Notes under the pieces: model-generated
Told to the model about the DNA's origin: nothing
Seen by the model: only the letters and a program-made list of their open reading frames with translations
The model's database searches: none
Program-made: the position numbers and the translations under genes
DNA from: Hartmannibacter diazotrophicus
GTDB lineage: Bacteria; Pseudomonadota; Alphaproteobacteria; Rhizobiales; Pleomorphomonadaceae
Assembly: GCF_900231165.1 (NCBI RefSeq)
Contig: NZ_LT960614.1
Location: 2,292,550 to 2,356,549 of the forward strand
Reading direction: 5' to 3'
DNA length: 64,000 nt
Shown: positions 33,856 to 42,208 of the stretch, piece after piece
Layout of the letters: every line of letters begins with the position of its first letter
Position numbering within the stretch: the stretch's first letter is position 1

Positions 33856-35638
33856 GGCCGGCTCCCGAATAGACGCTCTTCACAAGCTCCGAATGAACGA
33901 CTTCGTCGACCGTGCCGTCGAGCAGGATGCGGCCCTGGTGCAGCACGACAACGCGCGAGGAGATCGTGCGGACGAAATCGAGGTCGTGTTCGACGAGGAT
34001 GACCGCGAGACCGTGATCGCGGGCAAGCGAGGCGAGGGCGCCGCCGATGCGCTGGCGGTCGACCTTGGTGAGGCCCGCCGTCGGCTCGTCGAGCAGGATG
34101 ACGCGCGGGCTCATGGCCAGCACCATGGTCAGTTCCAGCGCCTGCTTCTGACCATGAGAGAGATGCCGGACCTCACGGTCGAGATGGTCGCCAAGGCCTG
34201 TTGCCTCCATCACCGCTAGGGCGGTGGCGGGCAGGGCGATGTCGCTGATCGGCAGGACCGGAGAGAGACCATCGATCCGGGCACGCGCAACGCGCAGGGA
34301 TTCGCCGACCGTCAGGCTCTCGAAGATCGTCGCCATCTGGAACTTACGTCCGAGACCGAAGCCGACGATGCTGTGCGGTGGACGCGCGCCGATGTCGTGA
34401 CCGTCGATCGTCACGCTGCCGCCGCTGCGCTCCGCTCCGTCACCGAGGCAGCGCATCAGCGTCGTCTTGCCAGCACCATTGGGACCGACGAGGCTGACGA
34501 GTTCGCCGCCCGCGATGGAAAGGTCGATGCCTTGCAGCACCTTCAGGCTGCCGAAGGATTTCGTCACGTCGCGAATGTCGATGGAGGCCTTGTCCGTTGC
34601 GACAGGGTCGGTCGCGGGGACGATCCGCGCGGTGCTGGCGAGCCTCGGTAGAGGCAGCAGCCTGCCGACGGCACCGGCCAGCAGCGGCGCAAGACCCTTC
34701 GGCATGACGATGATCACGACGACGAAGACGAGGCCGACGATCAGCTGCCAGACATAGGGAAGATCGCCGGAAAGATAGGCGCTCATCAGCTCGATGCCGA
34801 GCGTGCCGACGATGGGGCCGATCAGCGTGCCGCGTCCGCCAAGCGCGACATAGATGATGAGCTGCGTGCCGAAGACAAAACCGGTGATCTCGGGCGCGAC
34901 GACGCCGGAAAAGCTGGCGTAGCCAAGACCGGCAAGGCCCGCGATGCCGGCAAGCCCGGCGGTCAGTGCGATCTTCACCTTGTTGGGGTCGATGCCGAGA
35001 TAGGCAAGCCGGGTCTCGTTGTCGCGCACCGCGACGATCAAACGGCCGAGTTCGCTGCGCATCAGGACGGCAAGCAGCGTTCCGGCCAGAACCAATCCGC
35101 CGCCGGCGATCCAGAACCACGTCTTGGTGCGGATGTCGAAGGTCTCATAACCGACCAGACCGCTCGAGGAGCCCGTGAAGGTGCCGCCGGAATAGATCAG
35201 TTGGCTGATCACGATGGGAAACGCCAGCGAGACGACAGACGCATAAAGGGGGCTCGCGCCGGTGTAGAAGGAGAGCCAGCCGACGAGCAGGCCGCAGATC
35301 ATCGGGACGACGATGGCAAGCAGGAAGGCGAGCGCGATCGTTTCGGTCGTGAAGCCGAGATGGGTGAAGATGAGCGCGGCGGCATAGGCGCCGATGCCGA
35401 AGAAGGCGGCTTGGCCGAAGGTGAGAATGCCGGCATAGCCCCAGAGGATGTCGAGCGTCAGCGCCACGACCGCATAGAAGAAGGCGCGGATCAGGATGTT
35501 GATCGCGTAATGGCCGAGCAGATACGGGCCGACGGCGACAAGGATCGCGGCGAAGACGGCAGCGGCGAGCGGGGCTGCGAGCGGGCGAAAGCGCGAAAGG
35601 GAAGCGCCGCCGGTGATCGCGGTTGCGGCATCAGTCAA
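33848..35638 (-). CDS. LivM-LivG fusion: ABC permease plus ATP-binding domain
   Basis: 596 residues combining two subunits. Residues 1-330 are a LivM-type permease (LTLDILWGYAGILTFGQAAFF; IYVALGGRGTLIGPIVGTLG). Residues 355-596 are a LivG-type ATPase: Walker A GPNGAGKTTLMR, signature HLSHGQKQALELTMVLAMSP and Walker B VILLDEPTAGLT. The start appears to be TTG at 35638, overlapping the LivH-like stop by 8 bp, with AAAGGA upstream; no in-frame ATG fits. Fusions of this kind fix the ratio of permease to ATPase. Confidence 0.93.
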   Translation of the reverse strand: MTDAATAITGGASLSRFRPLAAPLAAAVFAAILVAVGPYLLGHYAINILIRAFFYAVVALTLDILWGYAGILTFGQAAFFGIGAYAAALIFTHLGFTTETIALAFLLAIVVPMICGLLVGWLSFYTGASPLYASVVSLAFPIVISQLIYSGGTFTGSSSGLVGYETFDIRTKTWFWIAGGGLVLAGTLLAVLMRSELGRLIVAVRDNETRLAYLGIDPNKVKIALTAGLAGIAGLAGLGYASFSGVVAPEITGFVFGTQLIIYVALGGRGTLIGPIVGTLGIELMSAYLSGDLPYVWQLIVGLVFVVVIIVMPKGLAPLLAGAVGRLLPLPRLASTARIVPATDPVATDKASIDIRDVTKSFGSLKVLQGIDLSIAGGELVSLVGPNGAGKTTLMRCLGDGAERSGGSVTIDGHDIGARPPHSIVGFGLGRKFQMATIFESLTVGESLRVARARIDGLSPVLPISDIALPATALAVMEATGLGDHLDREVRHLSHGQKQALELTMVLAMSPRVILLDEPTAGLTKVDRQRIGGALASLARDHGLAVILVEHDLDFVRTISSRVVVLHQGRILLDGTVDEVVHSELVKSVYSGAGHD

Positions 35639-36467
35639 AGCTGAATCCTTTCGGACGAATGCGAAGGATGACGGCGGCGAGAACGACGATGGTCATGCCG
35701 CCGAGGATCGGGCTCACGAGGCTGGAGACGACGACCTGCGCCGCGCCGAGCACGAGCGTCGCGAGCGCCAGACTGAGGAAGGAGGTTCCCGCGACCATCA
35801 CCACCATGAAGGCGTTGATGAGGAAGGGGACGCCCATGTTGGGGTCGACGCTGGAGAGCGGCGTGATCAGCGCGCCGGCCAGAGCGGCAAGGCCCGCGCC
35901 AAGCGCGAAGGTCACAAGCCGCACGAGACTTGTGTCGATGCCGAGACCGCGCGCCAGATCCTCGTTCATGATCACGGCCCGGGCGGAAAGGCCCAGCCGG
36001 GTCTTCTCGATCAGGGCGGTAAAGCCAAGGCCGATGGCAAGGGCGGCGGCGATCAGCAGCAGGCGGTAGATCGAATAGGTCTCGCCGAGAATGGGGAGCG
36101 TGCCGGAAATCGGCGCGGCCGTGAACTGCACCTCACGGCCGAAGGCGAGCGTGATGACCTGGCCGATGACGATGCCGAGCCCCCAGGTGGCGAGGATCGC
36201 ATCGAGCGGCCGGTCGTAGAGCGGCTGGACGATGAAGCGCTCCACGACGGCCCCGAGCAGAGCGCCGACGACGAAGGCGAGCGGCAGCGCGATCCACGGG
36301 TTGATGCCGAGGTTGGTGACGACGAGCGTCGCGTAGGCGCCGAGCGTCAGAAAGGCACTGTGAGCGAAGTTGATGATCTTCAGTACGCCGAAGATGACGA
36401 GCAGGCCCGTCGCGATGATGAAGAGCAGCGAAGCGGTGGTGATCGTGTCGAGAGCGAGGAGGATCAT
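35631..36467 (-). CDS. livH: Branched-chain-type ABC transporter permease (LivH-like)
   Basis: 278 residues, LivH-type permease with about eight membrane segments. Family blocks: LLVIFGVLKIINFAHSAFLT and INAFMVVMVAGTSFLSLALA. ATG 36467 follows GGAG. It is separated from the binding-protein gene by 271 bp holding a large palindromic repeat, and overlaps the fusion gene downstream. Confidence 0.93.
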   Translation of the reverse strand: MILLALDTITTASLLFIIATGLLVIFGVLKIINFAHSAFLTLGAYATLVVTNLGINPWIALPLAFVVGALLGAVVERFIVQPLYDRPLDAILATWGLGIVIGQVITLAFGREVQFTAAPISGTLPILGETYSIYRLLLIAAALAIGLGFTALIEKTRLGLSARAVIMNEDLARGLGIDTSLVRLVTFALGAGLAALAGALITPLSSVDPNMGVPFLINAFMVVMVAGTSFLSLALATLVLGAAQVVVSSLVSPILGGMTIVVLAAVILRIRPKGFSFD

Positions 36468-36520
36468 TGCTCTGCACTCCGGTCGAAGGCGAGAGGTCCT
36501 GTGGTCGTCATGGATTGCTT

Positions 36521-36686
36521 CTCCCTCTCATCCGGCCCTTCGGGCCACCTTCTCCCCACGGGGGAGAAGGGAAACATCCGGCCGATGCCCAGGCTTCATT
36601 GACCAGTATCTTTCAAAAGGCGGCAGTCACGCTTTGCCTTCTCCAGCTCGGGGAGAAGGTGGCCCAAAGGGCCGGATGAGGGGGCG
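36521..36686. repeat. Rhizobial-type palindromic intergenic repeat pair (large stem-loop)
   Basis: Two arms of about 50 bp, 36521-36570 and 36637-36686, are inverted copies of each other with only a few mismatches (core CATCCGGCCCTTCGGGCC... ACCTTCTCC, against its complement with TTTGGG in place of TTCGGG). They are separated by 66 bp. Each arm also contains its own small hairpin (CCTTCTCC/GGAGAAGG). The sequence is of the kind dispersed in rhizobial genomes. It lies inside the operon, 3' of the binding-protein gene, so it will fold in the mRNA. Confidence 0.8.
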
Positions 36687-36738
36687 AGCGCCCGCCGGAA
36701 GACAAAGACATTCCGACCGGACACTCGCCCAACCGTCA

Positions 36739-37899
36739 TCAGTCCGCCAGATCAGGGCACTGCGTGCCGGGATCGACGTCCTTGAAGGCCTTGATGACCT
36801 TGACGCTGCCGTCGTCCTGCACCTGGCCGAGATACATGGTCAGCGGCGCATGGTGCTGCTTGTTCATGGTGATCGTGCCGCGCGGCCCGTCGACAGCAAC
36901 CTTGCCGAGTTCGCCGAGCACCGCTTCGGTGTCGGTGGAGCCGGCTGCTTCCACGGCTTTCTTGTAGGCGTAGACCGCTTCATATTCCGGCACCGAAAGA
37001 TCGTTCGGCGTCAGCATCTTGTCGCCGAATTTCTTTTCCAGCGCCGCCTTGAAGGCCTTGTTGGCCTCGCTGTCGATGGAGGTCACGTAGGACGCCGAGA
37101 TGTAGATGCCGGCGGCATCCGGACCCATGCTCTTGGCGGTGCCCTCGTCGACGGCAAGGTTGCCGTAGGGCAGGTCGATGCCGGCGCCGCGAAGCTGCTT
37201 GGTGAGGGTGACGTTCGGCGCTCCGCCGGCGGTCGAGGTCACCAGCGCATCGGCGCCGGAGGCCTTGAGCTTGGAGAGGATCGGCGTCCAGTCGGTGCCG
37301 TCCATCGGAAGGTATTCCTCGCCGACCACTTCGCCGCCGTTCTTCTCCACATAGGCGCGGGTGAATTCAAGCATGCCGCGTCCGAAGGCGTAGTCGCTGC
37401 CGATGAGGAAGAACTTCTTGGCGCCGTCCGTCATGAACTGGTCGACGATCGGCGGAACCTGCTGCTCGGGCACCCAGGCGTTGACATACATGAACGGGCT
37501 GCAGGAGCGGCCTTCATAGAACGAGGTGTAGATGTAGGGCTTCTCGGCGCGCTTGACGATCGGCAGGCCGGCGTTGCGGGCCGCGCTCGTCTCCATGGAG
37601 ATCAGCACGTCGACTTCCTTCTGGAAGAGAAGGGTGTCGAAGGCCTTCTGGGCGCCGGCAGCGCCCGAGGCGTCGTCGGCAACTTCGAGGGCCAGCGGGC
37701 GGCCGAGAACGCCGCCGGCGGCGTTGATTTCGTCAACCGCGAGTTCGGCGGCCTGCACCACCGACGGCGCAACGACGGAGTTGGCGCCGGAAAGACCGAC
37801 GGGGACGCCGATCACGATCGGGTCGGCGGCGTTGGCCTGAAAGGAAATCAGGCTGGCGGCGGAGGTTGCGGCAAGTAGCAGAAGTCGGGCGGTCGTCAT
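36739..37899 (-). CDS. Branched-chain-type ABC transporter substrate-binding protein (LivJ-like)
   Basis: 386 residues, type 1 periplasmic binding protein with Sec signal peptide MTTARLLLLAATSAASLISFQANA. Mature opening IVIGVPVGLSGANSVVAPSV; other blocks are FLIGSDYAFGRGMLEFTRAY and GTITMNKQHHAPLTMYLGQV. ATG 37899 has GGGAG at good spacing; the GTG at 37908 sits too close to it. The linked hydrolase and AmiC/AmiR suggest that the ligand is an amide, nitrile or related nitrogen compound rather than leucine. Confidence 0.92.
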   Translation of the reverse strand: MTTARLLLLAATSAASLISFQANAADPIVIGVPVGLSGANSVVAPSVVQAAELAVDEINAAGGVLGRPLALEVADDASGAAGAQKAFDTLLFQKEVDVLISMETSAARNAGLPIVKRAEKPYIYTSFYEGRSCSPFMYVNAWVPEQQVPPIVDQFMTDGAKKFFLIGSDYAFGRGMLEFTRAYVEKNGGEVVGEEYLPMDGTDWTPILSKLKASGADALVTSTAGGAPNVTLTKQLRGAGIDLPYGNLAVDEGTAKSMGPDAAGIYISASYVTSIDSEANKAFKAALEKKFGDKMLTPNDLSVPEYEAVYAYKKAVEAAGSTDTEAVLGELGKVAVDGPRGTITMNKQHHAPLTMYLGQVQDDGSVKVIKAFKDVDPGTQCPDLAD

Positions 37900-37964
37900 G
37901 ATGGTCACTCCCAGTCGCTTCGGGTTTGAGGGACGTAAGTTCGGTCAAAGGAGACGGTGGCGGG

Positions 37965-38849
37965 TCAGTACCAGCCGCGTTTCAAGTTGGCGCCGAGCAT
38001 CTCGTCGTAGACGTCGGTGCGACGGTCTCTGAGGACCTGGTTGAAGGCGTTCCAGTTGCGCTTGCGGCGGGCGTCGGAAAGGTTGACCGTCGCAACGAGG
38101 ATTTCTTGCGTGTCCCTGCTGGCGGGGCCGGCCACGGGCCATCCGGTCGAACTCACGATGAGGCTCTGGCCCTCGAAAGGCTGACCACGTTCCGTGCCGA
38201 TGCGGTCGGCGCAGGCGATGAAGAGCGAGTTGGAATGGGCGGCGGCCATGTGCAGGATGGTCGCCATCGCCTCGCGGCCGGGCGCCTGACCGGGGATCGG
38301 CACCCAGTTGGTCGGAACGCAGACGATGTCGGCGCCTTGCAGGGCCTGAAGCCGGAAGGTTTCGGGGAACCAGCTGTCGTAGCAGATCGCCATGCCGATA
38401 CGGCCGAGTTCCGTGGCGAAGACCGGAAAGCCGACGTTGCCGGGATCGAAGAACAGATTCTCCGCGGCCCAGAGGTGGACCTTGCGGAAGGTGCCGATGT
38501 GGCCCTTCGGGCCAACGAGGGCGGCGGAATTGTAGAGAACGTCGCCGTCGCGTTCGCAGACGCCGGCGACGATGTGCAGGCCGCGCCGTGCGGCGACCTC
38601 GGCCCAGGCATTCGTCGCGGGTCCACCCGGCACCGGTTCGGCGAGCGAGAAGGCTTCTTCCCGGGTTTCGAAGACATAGCCGCTGCTGCAAAGCTCGGGC
38701 AGGACGATCAGCTTTGCGCCTTGGTCGGCGGCGGCTTCGATCAGTTCCAGCGACTTTGCGATGTTGCCGTCGCGGTCACCGACCTTCGGTTCCATCTGGA
38801 TGCAGGCGATCGTGACCGCGCCTTCTGCAATTCGACCGTTCTTGGACAT
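37965..38849 (-). CDS. Nitrilase-superfamily carbon-nitrogen hydrolase
   Basis: 294 residues. The Glu-Lys-Cys triad is visible: LIVLPELCSSGY (Glu), GTFRKVHLW (Lys) and GMAICYDSWFPE (Cys). It is about 50 residues shorter than the aliphatic amidase AmiE and closer to N-carbamoyl or omega-amidase branches, so it hydrolyses an amide or carbamoyl bond of unknown substrate. ATG 38849 (MSKNGRIAEGAV) is preferred over an upstream TTG. It is the first gene after a leader with a strong terminator and is followed by the binding protein and permeases. Confidence 0.9.
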   Translation of the reverse strand: MSKNGRIAEGAVTIACIQMEPKVGDRDGNIAKSLELIEAAADQGAKLIVLPELCSSGYVFETREEAFSLAEPVPGGPATNAWAEVAARRGLHIVAGVCERDGDVLYNSAALVGPKGHIGTFRKVHLWAAENLFFDPGNVGFPVFATELGRIGMAICYDSWFPETFRLQALQGADIVCVPTNWVPIPGQAPGREAMATILHMAAAHSNSLFIACADRIGTERGQPFEGQSLIVSSTGWPVAGPASRDTQEILVATVNLSDARRKRNWNAFNQVLRDRRTDVYDEMLGANLKRGWY

Positions 38850-38891
38850 AAAAACCCCGTTCCCGCAAAGCAAAATCGCTCGCAGGTTGAG

Positions 38892-38938
38892 AAAAACAAA
38901 AAGCCCCGGCCCGCGCTTGAAGCACGAAGACCAGGGCT
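38892..38938 (-). terminator. Leader terminator in front of the nitrilase-ABC operon
   Basis: On the minus strand AGCCCTGG pairs with CCGGGGCT (one G.T), with an inner CGTGC/GCGCG stem and TTCAA loop, followed by TTTTTGTTTTT. This is a canonical intrinsic terminator ending 43 nt before the ATG at 38849, so it would block the hydrolase and transporter genes unless antiterminated. Confidence 0.85.
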
Positions 38939-38970
38939 ACATAGCCGATGTTGATTGGCAATCCTGCCAA
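38935..38970 (-). promoter_or_regulatory. Putative ANTAR-target antiterminator (two small hairpins)
   Basis: In RNA order, hairpin 1 is TTGGC-AGGATT-GCCAA (38970-38955, hexaloop), then an 8-nt linker, then GGCTATGTAGCC (38946-38935; 3-4 bp stem with 4-6 nt loop). The second hairpin uses four bases of the 5' arm of the terminator stem, so the two cannot form together. This is the architecture of ANTAR-protein targets, although the loops deviate from the usual A1/G4 pattern (AGGATT has A1, TATGTA has G4). Confidence 0.6.
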
Positions 38971-39064
38971 ATGGGGCCACCTCGGGCGCCACGCCGTGAT
39001 CAAAGACCAAGAACGACTGTTCGTCAATCTCCATTGCTGGATAAATATTGAACTATGATTGGTG

Positions 39065-39085
39065 AAAAAATGAGCGCGTCGCTCA
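39065..39085 (-). terminator. Intrinsic terminator after amiR
   Basis: TGAGCG-ACG-CGCTCA is a perfect 6-bp stem with a 3-nt loop followed by TTTTTT on the minus strand, starting 4 nt after the amiR stop codon. It should end the amiC-amiR transcript and implies a separate promoter, or antitermination, for the nitrilase operon. Confidence 0.8.
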
Positions 39086-39089
39086 AGTC

Positions 39090-39767
39090 TCACTCATCTC
39101 CCGCTCGCCCGGTCAGACCAAAATCCTCGAAGGCCGCCGCCGCCGCGATGACGCTCGCCGCCACCTCCGCGATAGGCACACGGCGCGACGTCGCCTGGGT
39201 GCGGAGCAACTGGTAGGCCTCGTGGTCGCTGATGCCCTTGAGCCGCATCAAAACCTTGCTGGCGCGTTCGATCTCGCGGCGGGCCTTCAGCGTCTCCTCC
39301 AGCTTGCGGACCTTCGACAGCAAGCGGTCCTGATAGCCGCGCTGGTAGCGGGCAAGGACGAGGCTCGACAGGATGCCGGAGGCGCGCACTGGCTTGGTGA
39401 CGACGCCGTGGGCGTTCCAGTCGACGAGTGCCTTGAGGCTCGTCGGACTTTCGTAGTCGAGAATGGCAATCACGGTCGGCCCGTCCATCTCGCCGCGCCA
39501 GAGCACATCCTCGGCCCGGCCCTGGTCGATCAGGACGAAGACGGTATCGACATTGGCGGGCAGGGCGGCCGGAACGGGCCATGCCGCGCGCACGTCGCAG
39601 CCGATACGCCTCAATTGCCGGATCAGGGCCTCGCCTTCCTCGTCCTGCGGATGGATGACGAGGACACGCGCCTGCCTCAGATCGTCGAGCAGCCGTTTCA
39701 CGCCGCCGGAGGACGGGCGGGACGCATCGGTTCCAGTGCGGTTCGTCTCGTTCACGATGACAGCCAC
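39090..39767 (-). CDS. amiR: AmiR-like ANTAR-domain antiterminator
   Basis: 225 residues with the AmiR plan: an N-terminal pseudo-receiver (RVLVIHPQDEEGEALIRQLR; AILDYESPTSLKALV), a long coiled coil (VRKLEETLKARREIERASKV) and a C-terminal ANTAR domain (VLMRLKGISDHEAYQLLRTQ ... PIAEVAASVI). ANTAR proteins bind two-hairpin RNA and prevent termination. The start is GTG 39767, inside the amiC coding end (16-bp overlap), so AmiC and AmiR are made together, as expected if AmiC holds AmiR inactive until ligand binds. The RNA target is probably the leader at 38892-38970. Confidence 0.92.
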   Translation of the reverse strand: MAVIVNETNRTGTDASRPSSGGVKRLLDDLRQARVLVIHPQDEEGEALIRQLRRIGCDVRAAWPVPAALPANVDTVFVLIDQGRAEDVLWRGEMDGPTVIAILDYESPTSLKALVDWNAHGVVTKPVRASGILSSLVLARYQRGYQDRLLSKVRKLEETLKARREIERASKVLMRLKGISDHEAYQLLRTQATSRRVPIAEVAASVIAAAAAFEDFGLTGRAGDE

Positions 39768-40882
39768 GCGTTGCCGGCCGGTGCACTGCAGGTGAGGTAA
39801 GGGTCCGGTCGAACGGGCCCCTTGGCCTCCCAGACGATGTCGAATTCGCCGTCGGCACGAACCCGGCCGATGCGGGGCGTCAGCCAGGTGTGATGGTTTT
39901 CCGGCTCGATCAGCATCCGGCCGCCGGGCGCTTGCCAGTCGAGGCCGAGGGCCGCCTCAGTGAGGCGCTGGGTGTCGAGCGTGCCGGCCCGTTCAAGCGC
40001 CGCGGCGAAGAGGTGGGCCTGCGAATAGGCGACTTCCGACCACATGCTGACCGGCGCGTCGGCACCGTAGCGCGCCCGGTAACGGCTGACATAGCCCCGG
40101 CTCACGTCGGATTTCACCGTGCCGAAATAGCTGCCGGCCGTAATATGGCCGACGCAGCGTTCAGGGCCGATCACCTGGATTTCACCCTCGGCCATGGTGA
40201 GGCTGGCGATCGGCTGGCGCCGGGGGTCGAAGCCGGCGTCGCTATAGAGCCGATAGAAGGCCTGGGCGTCATGTCCGACGACCGTGGAGAAGATGACCTT
40301 GGGCGCAGCGCGGCGAATGTCGTCGATGATGCGGGGAAAGGGGTTCGTGTCCGACCCGATAGGCACATAGACCTCACCGACGATCTCACCGCCCTGGCTC
40401 TCGACGAATTCGCGCATCAACCGGTTGGTTTCGCGCGGGTAGATATAGTCGGAGCCGATGAGATAAATCGTGCTGCCATATTCCTGCAGCAGGTAGGCGG
40501 CGAGTTGGACGCTGTTCTGATTGGGCGCGGCGCCCGTGTAGATGATGTTCGGCGAATACTCGAAGCCCTCGTAGAGCGAGGGATACCAGAGCAACCCGTT
40601 GCGGCGCTCGATCACCGGAAGCACGGCCTTGCGACTGGCCGACGTGGAACATCCGAAGATGACGTCGACGCCGTCTTCGCCGAGCAGGCGTTCGGCGAGC
40701 TTGCGATAGAGCCCGGGCTCGGACGCGGGATCGTAGCAGACCGGTTCGACAGAACGGCCCAGAATGCCGCCGCTCCCGTTGATCTCCTCGATGGCGAGCG
40801 CCGTGCCGAAGAAATGTTCGGATTCGGTGACCTCCATCGCCCCCGACCGAGAGAAGAGAATTCCAATGCGCCAGGGTTCCAT
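39752..40882 (-). CDS. amiC: AmiC-like cytoplasmic amide sensor (binding-protein fold)
   Basis: 376 residues from ATG 40882 (MEPWRIGILFSRSG). It follows Pseudomonas AmiC closely in key segments: YEGFEYSPNIIYTGAAPNQN, IYLIGSDYIYPRETNRLMRE, VIFSTVVGHDAQAFYRLY and PIASLTMAEGEIQVIG. There is no signal peptide, so it is cytoplasmic, as AmiC is: it senses amide and releases AmiR. A TTG 33 nt upstream is a poorer start. It overlaps amiR, and is the first gene on the minus strand of this locus. Confidence 0.93.
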   Translation of the reverse strand: MEPWRIGILFSRSGAMEVTESEHFFGTALAIEEINGSGGILGRSVEPVCYDPASEPGLYRKLAERLLGEDGVDVIFGCSTSASRKAVLPVIERRNGLLWYPSLYEGFEYSPNIIYTGAAPNQNSVQLAAYLLQEYGSTIYLIGSDYIYPRETNRLMREFVESQGGEIVGEVYVPIGSDTNPFPRIIDDIRRAAPKVIFSTVVGHDAQAFYRLYSDAGFDPRRQPIASLTMAEGEIQVIGPERCVGHITAGSYFGTVKSDVSRGYVSRYRARYGADAPVSMWSEVAYSQAHLFAAALERAGTLDTQRLTEAALGLDWQAPGGRMLIEPENHHTWLTPRIGRVRADGEFDIVWEAKGPVRPDPYLTCSAPAGNAWLSS

Positions 40883-41443
40883 CTGAAGCCTTTTCGAAGG
40901 TTCGGTGATGATCAAGACGAGGTGGTCATTTCATATCAATGCGCGAGGGAACCTGCACCACTTTCGTTCCTGCCGGGAAGGGCGGTCGATTTGGGATGAC
41001 TCATTCGGAGACCGGACCGTCAACGGGCACCTTGGCCGTCTTGCCGGTGACGGGTTGATGGTTTGGCGAACTGCTCAAGATCGTTCGGTGGGGCCGCACA
41101 CTCGCCGGGAGCCGCGATCCACCCGGCGCTGGCGGACGACAGAACCATTGCGTCGGCCGTCCAGGCGGCCAGTGCGATGCAGCAAGTATTGCATTGCGCG
41201 AGGATGTCGCCTCGCCGCCGGGACAAGACATTCCGCGCAGGTTGTTCGTGACCTTTGAATGTATTTCCACTAGAATAGCTTGGTTACTGATCGAGGAAAT
41301 GCGGGTACTCGCTGTCCGCGTTTCCGCGCGTTATCAAGCGGCAAGAAATCTCGTCTTCAGGCCAGCCGCGACGGCACTGGCGGGCCAGCATGAATTAGCG
41401 ATGTGAATGGGCACATTGGCCACCCAATGAGGCAGGGTTCATC
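40883..41443. other. 561-bp intergenic region between divergent loci
   Basis: This gap separates amiC (-) from the haem-sensor gene (+) and must contain promoters for both. Short reading frames on both strands show no recognisable protein, ribosome site or codon signal. No sigma-54 box was found on either strand. Around 41255-41300 it is AT-richer, a possible promoter zone for the plus-strand operon. Confidence 0.5.
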
Positions 41444-42208
41444 ATGGCGCGATTTTCCGTCTCCATTATGCTGTTCTTCAATGCGTTTCTGTTGGTCTCG
41501 TTGACGGCGGTCCGGCCCGCGTCCGCCGAAGATCCCCTCGCGGCCTTCATCGAGGAAGGCAACCGGATGGCCGATGTTCTGCGTGCCGGACGGAGCGTCG
41601 TGTCCAACAACCAGTCGCTGATCAATGATCCGGCGATCGGCGACAAGCACCTCTCAAGCCATGTCTTTCTGCAAAAGGTGACGGATGCCTATCGAAAGGC
41701 ACATGGAACCGGTCCGCTCGACGGCGATCTGAACGAGCACCAGCGCCAGCTCATCAAAGCGCAGCTTCAGGCGATGGCTGAGGTGGTCGACGAGAACCAG
41801 GACCTGATCAATACCGAGGGCATGGGCTTCAAGGGGTTTATCCCGGCGGTGTTCGCCCGTCTCGTGAACGAGCGCTTCGGGGAGAAAATGGGCATTGAGG
41901 CCGCGGTCAAGGTGACGGCGCCGGCCGATCTGGTGCGAAACCGCAAGGCTCTGCCCGACGCGTGGGAGAGCGAGATCCTCGAACAGAAGTTCAGGAGCGG
42001 CGACTGGGAGCACGGCAAGCCCTTCTTCGAAAGCGTGACATCCGACGGCAAGACCGATTTCCGGCTCCTGATCCCGGAATATTACTCGGCGTCCTGCCTC
42101 TCCTGTCACGGCGGCCCGAAGGGAGAGATGGACGTGACAGGCTTTCCCAAGGAAGGCGGCGCGGAAGGCGATCTGGCAGGAGCCATCAGCATCAGGCTCG
42201 CGCAATGA
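41444..42208 (+). CDS. DUF3365/Tll0287-like periplasmic haem-c sensor protein
   Basis: 254 residues. A signal peptide ([20 protein letters not shown] ... RPASA) precedes a DUF3365-like domain with [19 protein letters not shown] and a C-terminal [11 protein letters not shown] motif, a CxxCH haem-c attachment site. Proteins of this type are periplasmic haem sensors for gas or redox. Its stop overlaps the start of the hybrid kinase (ATGA at 42205), so sensor and kinase are probably partners. Covalent haem would require the cytochrome c maturation system, which is not in the window. Confidence 0.88.
   Translation: MARFSVSIMLFFNAFLLVSLTAVRPASAEDPLAAFIEEGNRMADVLRAGRSVVSNNQSLINDPAIGDKHLSSHVFLQKVTDAYRKAHGTGPLDGDLNEHQRQLIKAQLQAMAEVVDENQDLINTEGMGFKGFIPAVFARLVNERFGEKMGIEAAVKVTAPADLVRNRKALPDAWESEILEQKFRSGDWEHGKPFFESVTSDGKTDFRLLIPEYYSASCLSCHGGPKGEMDVTGFPKEGGAEGDLAGAISIRLAQ

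Noticed and set aside
37965-38849. AmiE aliphatic amidase
   Set aside because: The catalytic triad is of the nitrilase superfamily but the protein is about 50 residues shorter than AmiE and lacks its characteristic long C-terminal region.
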